Source: Jiangella anatolica (GTDB lineage Bacteria; Actinomycetota; Actinomycetes; Jiangellales; Jiangellaceae). Taken from it: a DNA stretch of 64,000 nucleotides. Positions 57,107-64,000 of the stretch are shown piece by piece (within the stretch, counting starts at the first letter, position 1; each line of letters begins with the position of its first letter). The position numbers were made by a program, and so were the translations under genes. Location of the stretch: assembly GCF_003236295.1 (NCBI RefSeq), contig NZ_POTW01000004.1, positions 62,001 through 126,000 on the forward strand. The letters run 5' to 3'. Under the pieces are notes generated by a model. That model worked only from the letters and a program-made list of their open reading frames with translations, did not search any database and was not told the DNA's origin.

Positions 57107-58158
57107 CACTCACGGACATGGAGGGAGCGGCGACCCTCGACACGAGAGTCGCCGCCCCGGTCTCGCACCGACGCCGCCGTGTCGTCGGGCTGGCCGCCGC
57201 CCTCGTCGCGTTGATGGTGCTGACGGTGCTCAGCGTCATGGTGGGGTCCAAAGCGATACCGGTCGCGGTGATCTGGGATGCGCTGTTCGACCCGTCTCCT
57301 GACGCCGATCAGTTCGCGGTCCGCGACTATCGGCTGCCGCGCACGATCGTGGGCTTGGCCGTCGGGATCGCGCTCGGCCTGTCAGGCGCGTTGATCCAGG
57401 CGCTGACCCGAAATCCCTTGGCCGATCCGGGCATTCTCGGCGTCCACGCCGGAGCGTCCTTCGCGGTGACCCTCGCCGTGGGGTGGCTCGGCGTCCGTGA
57501 CATCCAGGGCTACATGTGGTTCGCGTTCGCGGGGGCGTTGCTCGTCACGCTGATGGTGCTGGCTCTCGGTGCGACGCGCCAGGGCTCCTCGCCAGTGGTC
57601 ATGGTGCTCGCCGGGGTCTGCCTGGGCGCGGTGCTCGGGGGCGCCAGGGAGGCGCTCCAACTGACCGACCCGGAGGCATTCGATGCGATGCGAAACTGGA
57701 ACGCCGGTTCGATCGCAGGCCGCCCGCTGGAGCTGCTCTGGCCGATCCTGCCGTTCTTCGCACTGGCGCTCGTGCTGACCTTCGTGGTCGCCGGCCCGCT
57801 CAACGCGATGGCCCTGGGCGATGAGCTGGCTGCTGCGCAGGGTGTCCAGCTGGCGCGCACTCGCGTCCTCGCGATCATCGCGCTCACCCTGCTCGCGGGA
57901 GGGGCCACCGCGATCGCCGGACCGATCGGGTTCGTCGGTCTGATGGTGCCGCACGTGGCCCGGTGGATCGTCGGACCCCACCAACGCTGGATCTTCGCCT
58001 ACAGCCTCCTCCTCGCGCCGAGCCTGCTGCTGGTCTCCGACATCCTCGGGCGGGTCGTGCTGAGGCCCGGTGAGATCCAGGTGGGTATCGTCACCGCCTT
58101 CGTCGGCGCGCCCGTACTCATCGCACTGGTGCGGCGGAAGAAGGCGAGCGGACTATGA
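57103..58158 (+). CDS. FecCD-family permease 1
   Basis: The 351-residue membrane protein shows the FecCD motifs LGLSGALIQALTRNPLADPG and AIAGPIGFVGLMVPHVARWI with about ten helices. It overlaps its neighbours by four bases on both sides. It forms half of the siderophore channel. Confidence 0.92.
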   Translation: MTLTDMEGAATLDTRVAAPVSHRRRRVVGLAAALVALMVLTVLSVMVGSKAIPVAVIWDALFDPSPDADQFAVRDYRLPRTIVGLAVGIALGLSGALIQALTRNPLADPGILGVHAGASFAVTLAVGWLGVRDIQGYMWFAFAGALLVTLMVLALGATRQGSSPVVMVLAGVCLGAVLGGAREALQLTDPEAFDAMRNWNAGSIAGRPLELLWPILPFFALALVLTFVVAGPLNAMALGDELAAAQGVQLARTRVLAIIALTLLAGGATAIAGPIGFVGLMVPHVARWIVGPHQRWIFAYSLLLAPSLLLVSDILGRVVLRPGEIQVGIVTAFVGAPVLIALVRRKKASGL

Positions 58159-59264
58159 GCGCAGGCGCTTCGTCTCGGTCGCGGTTGGCTCACACTCACT
58201 TGACGGGCGCGGCACCCGCGGAGCGGGTGGACTTCGGGCGGCGGGTGCTGGTCTTGCGCCGCTGGAAGGTCGCAGTGCGAGTCGAGTGGCGCTCGGTCAC
58301 GGTCTGCGCGGGGCTCGCGCTCGCGGTCGCCTGCATGGCGGTGCTCGCGCTGATGACCGGGTCGTACCAACTCAGCCCCGGGCAGGTCGTCTCCGCGCTG
58401 ACGGGCGGGGAGACGGGGCTGGTGCACGACGTCGTGGTCGAGTGGCGGCTGCCACGGGTGGCCGCGGCGGTGGTGTTCGGCGCCGCACTGGGGGTGAGCG
58501 GCGCGGTGTTCCAGTCGATATTGCGCAATCCGCTCGCCGACCCCAGCGTCATCGGGTTCTCCCAGGGCTCCTACACCGGCGCGCTGATCGTGATCCTCGT
58601 CGTCAACGGCACCTACCAGCAGTTGGTCGGCGGGGCGTTGCTGGGTGGCATGGCGACCGCCGTCGCCGTGTACGCCCTCGCCTACCGACGAGGGGTGCAG
58701 GGGTTCCGGCTGATCATCGCCGGCATCGGCGTCTCGGCCATGCTGGGGTCGCTGAACACCTGGCTGATCCTCAAGGCCGACCTGGACCAGGCGATGTCCG
58801 CCGCCGCATGGGGCGCCGGATCGCTCAACGGCGTGGCCTGGAACCAAGTGATCATCGGGGGCGTCTGCATCGCCGCGCTCCTGCTCGTGGCGGGCATGTT
58901 GAGCCGCCCGATGAGGCAGCTGGAACTCGGCGACGAGGCCGCCGCCTCGCAAGGCGTGCGGGTCTCGCCGGCACGGCTCGGCCTCGTCGTGGTGGGCGTC
59001 GCGCTGACCGCGACCGTCACGGCCGCGTCGGGGCCGATCGCGTTCATCTCCTTGGTCGCACCGCAGATCGCCCGTCGGCTCGCCCGCACGGGCGGGATCA
59101 CGTTCGCCCCCGCCGCCTTCGTCGGCGCGCTGCTGTGCCTGGCGGCGGACTACATCGCCCAGCACGTCGCCCCCACTCCGCTGCCGGTGGGGATCATCAC
59201 CGTCATGCTCGGCGGCGGCTATCTCGGCTGGCTGCTGTTCACCGAAGCCAGGAGACGCCTATGA
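58155..59264 (+). CDS. FecCD-family permease 2
   Basis: The 369-residue protein carries VSGAVFQSILRNPLADPSVI and SGPIAFISLVAPQIARRLA, typical of the second permease. A 35-residue N-terminal extension precedes the first helix. It overlaps the first permease and the ATPase gene. Confidence 0.92.
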   Translation: MSAGASSRSRLAHTHLTGAAPAERVDFGRRVLVLRRWKVAVRVEWRSVTVCAGLALAVACMAVLALMTGSYQLSPGQVVSALTGGETGLVHDVVVEWRLPRVAAAVVFGAALGVSGAVFQSILRNPLADPSVIGFSQGSYTGALIVILVVNGTYQQLVGGALLGGMATAVAVYALAYRRGVQGFRLIIAGIGVSAMLGSLNTWLILKADLDQAMSAAAWGAGSLNGVAWNQVIIGGVCIAALLLVAGMLSRPMRQLELGDEAAASQGVRVSPARLGLVVVGVALTATVTAASGPIAFISLVAPQIARRLARTGGITFAPAAFVGALLCLAADYIAQHVAPTPLPVGIITVMLGGGYLGWLLFTEARRRL

Positions 59265-60094
59265 ACACTCACACACGACTCCACGTGCAGTCGGCGACGA
59301 TCGGCTACGACAGACGCGTCATCTCCCGGGACCTGTCAGTAGCGATCCCCGATGAGTCGTTCACGGTGATCGTCGGGCCGAACGCGTGCGGCAAGTCCAC
59401 CCTGCTGCGCGGCCTGTCACGACTGTTGAAACCGTCAACCGGGCAGGTCGTCCTCGACGGCGCCGATATTCACTCCTTCAAGACCAAGGAGGTGGCACGC
59501 CGGGTCGGGCTGTTGCCGCAGACCTCGATCGCGCCGGACGGCATCACCGTGGCGGACCTGGTGGCCCGGGGCCGGTATCCGCATCAGGGCTTCATGCGGC
59601 AGTGGACCGAAGCCGACGAGCAGGCCGTGGCCAGGGCGATGGACCAAACCACGGTCAGCGACCTGTCGAGCCGTCTGGTGGACGAGCTGTCCGGCGGGCA
59701 GCGCCAGCGGGTGTGGGTGGCGATGGCGCTCGCGCAACACGCCGACATCCTGCTGCTGGATGAACCGACGACCTTCCTCGACATCGCCCACCAGATAGAA
59801 CTGCTGGAGCTGTTCAGCGACCTCAACCGGGCCGGCCACACCCTGGTCGCCGTCCTGCACGACCTGAACCAGGCCGCCCGCTACGGCAGCCACCTGATCG
59901 CCATGAAAGACGGCCAGGTCGTCGCCGAAGGCACCCCCGATCAGGTCGTCAACGCTGAACTGGTCGAGGAGGTGTTCGGCCTGCGCTGTCTCGTGGTGTC
60001 GGACCCGGTGGCCGGCACTCCGCAGGTCGTGCCACTCGGCCGCGGAGAACCCGGCAGAAGCTCGCGGCCAACCGGTACGGAAGTAGAGACGTGA
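59261..60094 (+). CDS. Siderophore ABC transporter ATPase
   Basis: The 277-residue protein has Walker A GPNACGKST (residues 39-47), LLPQTSIAPDGITVADLVAR, signature LSGGQRQRVW and Walker B LLLDEPTTFLDIAHQ. It powers the two upstream permeases. Confidence 0.94.
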   Translation: MNTHTRLHVQSATIGYDRRVISRDLSVAIPDESFTVIVGPNACGKSTLLRGLSRLLKPSTGQVVLDGADIHSFKTKEVARRVGLLPQTSIAPDGITVADLVARGRYPHQGFMRQWTEADEQAVARAMDQTTVSDLSSRLVDELSGGQRQRVWVAMALAQHADILLLDEPTTFLDIAHQIELLELFSDLNRAGHTLVAVLHDLNQAARYGSHLIAMKDGQVVAEGTPDQVVNAELVEEVFGLRCLVVSDPVAGTPQVVPLGRGEPGRSSRPTGTEVET

Positions 60095-60097
60095 CCA

Positions 60098-61279
60098 ATG
60101 GCCAATCCGTGTGTCGAGAAACTGTCCGCCGGCGAGTGGAGTCCTGAAAGGTTCAGACGGCACCTCGAGGAGACGCGTGCTCCGCTCGTCGAACGGGTCA
60201 CTCCGGGCGAGGTGGAGGTGACCTTCGTCGATGAGCCCGGGGACGACACGACGGTCACACTCTCGGTTGTCATCGGCCCCAACATCGGCTTCAACCCGAT
60301 GGGCACTGAGTTCACCTCGGTGCCGGGAACGCCGTTTCGCATCCTCACTTTGCGGATGCGTTCCGACCTGCGCTTTTCGTATGTGTTCACACGATGTGGG
60401 CCCATGGCCGACGAGGAACAGATTCCGGACCCGTTCAATCCGCCACCGAAGTTCGCTGAGTGCGCGGTGGAGAGGTTCTCCGGGGCCTCCGTGGCAGTGC
60501 TGCCCGATGCGGTGCCGTTGCCCTGGCTCGAACAGGCCGAAGCGCGACCGGCCCCGGCCATGGAGTCGGCCGTGCTGGCCAGCGAGCTCCTGGGCAACGA
60601 ACGCCGCATCTGGGTCTCGATGCCCCGTGGCGAGTTCTCGGAGGAGACCGCACTGCCCTTCGTGATCCACCTGGACGGGACGCCGGAGCACAGCGCGCCG
60701 AGCGTTCGTGATGCCCTTGTCCAAGCCGGACTGATCCGGCCCTGTGCGGTGGTCCTCGTCGATCAGCTCGGATTGCAGCGCTACCAAGAGCTGCTCTGCA
60801 ATCCGGCGTTCTCCCAGATGCTGGTCGACGAGTTGCTGCCGTGGCTCCACCACCGATATCCGCTCTCGCGCGACCCCGGCGACGTAGCGCTGGCCGGTGA
60901 GAGCTTCGGCGGTCTGTGTGCCGGGTGGACTGCGCTGCATCACCCGACGACGTTCGGCAATGCCATCATCCAGTCACCTTCGTGCGGGTACCACCCTGAC
61001 CTCAGAGGGGGCAGCGGGGCAGGTGAACTGCTGCGCAGCACTCCCATACCGACACTGATCGCCGACTACCTGGCCGCGGAACCGGCACCCATCCGCATCT
61101 TCCACGATGTCGGCGAGCTGGAAAGCTCGAACACCCACAGCCGCTGGCTGAACCACGTGCTCACCGGGAAGGGATACGACACCCACTACCGAGAGTTCGC
61201 CGGCGGACACGACTACGCATGGTGGCGAGGACTCTTCGCCGATGCCCTGCGCTGGTGGTTGCCGCCCATGGCGGAGTGA
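60098..61279 (+). CDS. Fes-like ferric-enterobactin esterase
   Basis: The 393-residue protein resembles the Fes/IroD group. An N-terminal domain (about 1-140) is followed by an alpha/beta-hydrolase part with the nucleophile ALAGESFGGLCAGWTALH (Ser269) and the late catalytic histidine FAGGHDYAWW (His371). Such enzymes cleave the ester backbone of catecholate siderophores in the cytoplasm to free iron. Its presence suggests the imported siderophore is a cyclic or linear ester type. Confidence 0.85.
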   Translation: MANPCVEKLSAGEWSPERFRRHLEETRAPLVERVTPGEVEVTFVDEPGDDTTVTLSVVIGPNIGFNPMGTEFTSVPGTPFRILTLRMRSDLRFSYVFTRCGPMADEEQIPDPFNPPPKFAECAVERFSGASVAVLPDAVPLPWLEQAEARPAPAMESAVLASELLGNERRIWVSMPRGEFSEETALPFVIHLDGTPEHSAPSVRDALVQAGLIRPCAVVLVDQLGLQRYQELLCNPAFSQMLVDELLPWLHHRYPLSRDPGDVALAGESFGGLCAGWTALHHPTTFGNAIIQSPSCGYHPDLRGGSGAGELLRSTPIPTLIADYLAAEPAPIRIFHDVGELESSNTHSRWLNHVLTGKGYDTHYREFAGGHDYAWWRGLFADALRWWLPPMAE

Positions 61280-61285
61280 CGCGCG

Positions 61286-63043
61286 ATGCCCACAGAACTC
61301 ACGGACGCCGCGGGCTGCTCGGATGCCGACCCGGCGGGGCTGGGCCGGGGACCTCTGACGCGCCGGCTGCCCGTGCTTCTGCATGCCCCCGCCCAACCGC
61401 CCGAGGCGGGGCCGTTCGAGGCCGCGGCGGGGATCACGCCAGGTCGATTCCTGCTGCGCGTGATCCTCTCGGTGAAGCGGGTCACCGTTCCCGCGATGCT
61501 GCTGGCGATCGTGTGGCAGGTGGGCGAGTCGGCGGTCCCCGTGGTGATGGGTGTCGCGATCGACCGCGCGCTGGCGACCGGCGACACGGCGCAGCTGGTG
61601 CTGTGGCTCGGCGTGCTGGTGGCCCTCTACATCGTGTTGACGGTGGCGGCGAAGCTCGCGAATCGGCTGACCGCGTATGCGGTGCAGCTGCTGCAGCACC
61701 GGCTCCGCAGCACCCTCTCGACCGGCGTGCTGCATCCGGCCGGCGGTGCGGCCCGGGCGCCGGACGGCAGCGTCGTCTCCGTGATGACCAGCGACGTCGC
61801 CCGCCTCGCCAACGCGGGGATCCTGGTGATCCTGCCGATCTCGAGGATCGCGGCCATCGGGTTCATCGCGGTGTCGCTGCTGGCGACGCACTGGCTGCTC
61901 GGGCTTGTGGTGCTGGTGGGAGCGCCCGTCGCGGTGTGGTCGATGGGCGTGCTCAGCCGGCGCCTTTCCCAGGACACCCGCGAGTACCAGGGGCTACTGG
62001 CTTCCACCGTCGGGCGGGCCACGGATCTGGTCGCCGGATACCGGGTGGTCAAGGGGTTGCGCGCGGAGGCCGAGGCGACCAGGCGGTACCGGGAGGCAAG
62101 CCAGGAGACCCTCGTCGGAGCCAAGCGCAACGCGGGACTGCTGGGGAGGTTCCTCGTGGGCTCGGGTGCGGTCACTGGCGCGTTCGTCGCCGCGGTGATG
62201 GGGCTGGCGGGCTGGTTCGCCGTGGATGGTCAGCTGAGCGTCGGCGGGCTGATCGCCGCCGTCGGCCTCACCCAGGCACTGCTGCCGCAGATCCAGTCGA
62301 TCGCGAACGCGTCCATCCCCAACCTCGCCGGAGGCCTCGCCTCGTCCGCGCGCGTCATCGACGTGCTGCGGGGCGCCGACAGCGGGAACCGCGGACCCGA
62401 CGACGCAGCATGCGATGAGGTCGCGCCGCTGCCGGTGCTGGAGGTGTTCGCGCCCGGTGCGACGATCCGGGTGGAGCCCGGAGAGCTCGTGGCGGTCCGC
62501 GCCGACGACCGGACCGCCGCCCGCATCGCCGCGACGCTGCTGGACCCGCGAGCCGGCGGCGAGGTCGAGGTGCGGCTCGACGGGCGCGCGGCGCGGGAGC
62601 TGACGGCGGATGAGTACCGCTCCCGGGTCACGGTCGCGCCGCACCGGGCCACCCTGTTCAGCGGCACGATCCGCGACAACCTCACCGTCAGGGGCGGCGG
62701 GCCCGAGAGGGTGGAGGCCGCGGTGCGGGCCGCGGCGTGCGACGACTTCGCCGCCGATCTCGACGTCCCGGTCGGCGAGGGCGGCAACCGTCTCTCTGGC
62801 GGCCAACGCCAGCGGGTCGCTCTCGCCCGCGCCCTCGCGAGCGACGCGCCGGTGCTCGTGCTGCACGACCCGACCACGGCGGTGGACTCGGTCACCGAGC
62901 ACGCGATCGCGGGGCGGCTGCGCGGCGTCCGTGCCGGCCGTTCGACGCTGCTGATCGCATCGTCGCCGGTGCTGCTCGGCTGCTGCGACCGCGTCGTCGA
63001 CGTCCTCGCGGACGCGCCGGTGGGCGAAGGGGCGGCGCGGTGA
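61286..63043 (+). CDS. Exporter-fold ABC protein with degenerate ATP site
   Basis: The 585-residue protein has six membrane helices (about residues 55-310) and a C-terminal ATPase domain. Walker A is replaced by ELVAVRADDRTAAR, and Walker B reads VLVLHDPTTAVD with His and Asp in place of Asp-Glu. The signature LSGGQRQRVALARAL is intact. It should pair with the next gene, like the heterodimeric IrtAB-type siderophore importers, with one consensus and one degenerate site. It is co-transcribed with the esterase. Confidence 0.85.
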   Translation: MPTELTDAAGCSDADPAGLGRGPLTRRLPVLLHAPAQPPEAGPFEAAAGITPGRFLLRVILSVKRVTVPAMLLAIVWQVGESAVPVVMGVAIDRALATGDTAQLVLWLGVLVALYIVLTVAAKLANRLTAYAVQLLQHRLRSTLSTGVLHPAGGAARAPDGSVVSVMTSDVARLANAGILVILPISRIAAIGFIAVSLLATHWLLGLVVLVGAPVAVWSMGVLSRRLSQDTREYQGLLASTVGRATDLVAGYRVVKGLRAEAEATRRYREASQETLVGAKRNAGLLGRFLVGSGAVTGAFVAAVMGLAGWFAVDGQLSVGGLIAAVGLTQALLPQIQSIANASIPNLAGGLASSARVIDVLRGADSGNRGPDDAACDEVAPLPVLEVFAPGATIRVEPGELVAVRADDRTAARIAATLLDPRAGGEVEVRLDGRAARELTADEYRSRVTVAPHRATLFSGTIRDNLTVRGGGPERVEAAVRAAACDDFAADLDVPVGEGGNRLSGGQRQRVALARALASDAPVLVLHDPTTAVDSVTEHAIAGRLRGVRAGRSTLLIASSPVLLGCCDRVVDVLADAPVGEGAAR

Positions 63044-64000
63044 CCGGGATGGGAGCGACCGAGCACGGGCTGCCGGTCACGGGCGGCAGGGAGACGGCCA
63101 GTGAGGTCTGGCGGCTCAGCCGCGGGTACCGGCTCAGGCTCGCCGCTGTCGGGCTGCTCGGGATCGTCAGCACCGGTGTCGACCTGATCCCGCCGGTGGC
63201 GATCGGATTCCTCGTCGACCGGGTGCAGACGGGTACCGCGGACCTCGGCACCGTGCTCACGGTCACGGCCGTCATGGCGCTCTCGGCCCTTCTCGGCGCG
63301 GCGGGCACCGCGGTGACGATCGTGCTTGCCACGCGGGTCTACCACACCATCCTCGCCACGCTGCGTGAGCGGCTCGTGGGCCGCGCCATGACGCTCCCGC
63401 AGCACCGCGTCGAACGCGCCGGGACAGGGGACTTGATCTCCCGGTCCAGCGACGACGTCACCGCCGTGGCCGATGCCGCCCCCGCGGTGATCCCGGTGCT
63501 CACCGTCACCGCGTTCACGATCGTCGTGTCGCTGGGAGGGCTCGCGGCGCTGGACTGGCCCTATGCGGCCGCCTTCGCCGTCGTGCTGCCCGTCTACGCG
63601 CTCGCCATGCGGTGGTATCTACGGACCGGGCCGCGGGTGTACCGCGCCGAGCGTGCCGCGATGAGTGCGCGTGCCCAGCAGCTCCTCGAGTCCCAGCGCG
63701 GCTACGCCACCGTGCTCGGCTTCGGGCTCGCCGACCAGCGTCATCGCGCCGTGATGACGAACTCCTGGAGCGTCGCTGTGCAGGCGCTGCGGGCACGCAC
63801 CGTGCAGAGCATGCTCAACGCCCGGCTCAACCTCGGCGAATGCCTGAGCCTGGCCGCCGTGCTCGTCGTCGGATTCGTCCTCATCGACCACGGGGCCTCG
63901 ACCGTCGGCGGCGCCACGACCGCCATGCTGCTCGTGCTGCGCCTGCTGGGACCGGTCAACCAGCTGCTGTTCGTCATCGACACCCTCCAGTCGGCCCTCG
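63040..64000 (+). CDS. Exporter-fold ABC protein, partner (3' end outside window)
   Basis: The GTG at 63040 overlaps the previous stop by four bases. The 320 visible residues are a membrane domain (LAAVGLLGIVSTGVDLIPPV; MTLPQHRVERAGTGDLISRS, a typical coupling-helix region). The ATPase domain lies beyond the window, so its Walker motifs cannot be checked. It is probably the second half of the pair. Confidence 0.85.
   Translation, partial: MTGMGATEHGLPVTGGRETASEVWRLSRGYRLRLAAVGLLGIVSTGVDLIPPVAIGFLVDRVQTGTADLGTVLTVTAVMALSALLGAAGTAVTIVLATRVYHTILATLRERLVGRAMTLPQHRVERAGTGDLISRSSDDVTAVADAAPAVIPVLTVTAFTIVVSLGGLAALDWPYAAAFAVVLPVYALAMRWYLRTGPRVYRAERAAMSARAQQLLESQRGYATVLGFGLADQRHRAVMTNSWSVAVQALRARTVQSMLNARLNLGECLSLAAVLVVGFVLIDHGASTVGGATTAMLLVLRLLGPVNQLLFVIDTLQSAL

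Noticed and set aside
1-64000. CRISPR arrays, rRNA genes, intact tRNA genes and insertion sequences
   Set aside because: No regular repeat-spacer arrays, rRNA segments, complete tRNA clover-leaf or transposase genes were seen on either strand.

Overview
The window is very GC-rich DNA with many GTG starts and short 4-base gene overlaps. It carries an IdeR/DtxR-type iron box, a DevR/DosR-type dormancy locus and many ArsR-ArsC domain fusions. Together these point to a high-GC Gram-positive actinobacterium. I cannot name the genus from sequence alone.

Region 1 (1-3.8 kb) is a fluoride-resistance locus. It holds the end of a CrcB fluoride channel, a DUF190 gene, a ChrB-like/DUF1232 pair, and a Nudix-enolase operon; enolase is the classical fluoride target. 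Two divergent fluoride (crcB-motif) riboswitches sit in the control region, one before DUF190 and one before Nudix-enolase. The second has a 9-base anti-Shine-Dalgarno match.

Region 2 (about 4.2-34.7 kb) is bounded by two same-strand 209-bp repeats. They are about 77% identical, align without gaps, and end in the 3' half of a tRNA-Val(CAC) gene. I read them as attachment-site scars of a 30-kb island. The island is an arsenic/phosphate locus. It contains seven ArsR-family proteins (three fused to an ArsN acetyltransferase or to ArsC-type phosphatase domains), five ArsC-type domains, flavin monooxygenases, an aquaglyceroporin, an MFS transporter, a complete pstSCAB operon with an atypical PhoB-like regulator, and a PhoX phosphatase. 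A palindrome, CACATAGA-N6-TCTATGTG, recurs before pstS (twice) and phoX, with a half-site before the arsR-arsC fusion. At the right end are a nuclease-NACHT protein resembling bacterial NLR phage-defence proteins and a possible HEPN-like protein.

Region 3 (34.8-39 kb) looks like ordinary chromosome: two HTH regulators, a glyoxalase-fold protein, two small unknown genes and TrmO. Region 4 (39-50 kb) resembles the mycobacterial Dos dormancy regulon. It has universal stress proteins, a PIG-L-like protein, flavodoxin, a DosS-like sensor kinase, a DosR-like regulator, a split-barrel flavin protein, a DoxX-like protein and a SulP transporter. GGGACCTTCGGCCC-type boxes recur between the genes. Region 5 (50-51.3 kb) is a second copy of an arsR cassette from the island: arsC, a deleted arsC remnant, arsR, a 64-residue CC protein and a 17-residue cysteine-rich peptide. 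Region 6 (51.4 kb to the end) is an iron-siderophore uptake locus. It has a tandem-duplicated AraC regulator, an iron box, a siderophore-interacting protein fused to a methyltransferase-like domain, two binding lipoproteins, two FecCD permeases, an ATPase, a Fes-like esterase and an exporter-fold ABC pair cut by the window end.

The most promising undescribed item is the duplicated cassette of ArsR, the 64-residue CC protein and the 17-residue peptide MDCCDDQTTD-C--CC. The peptide genes are easily missed because they are only 54 bp long.
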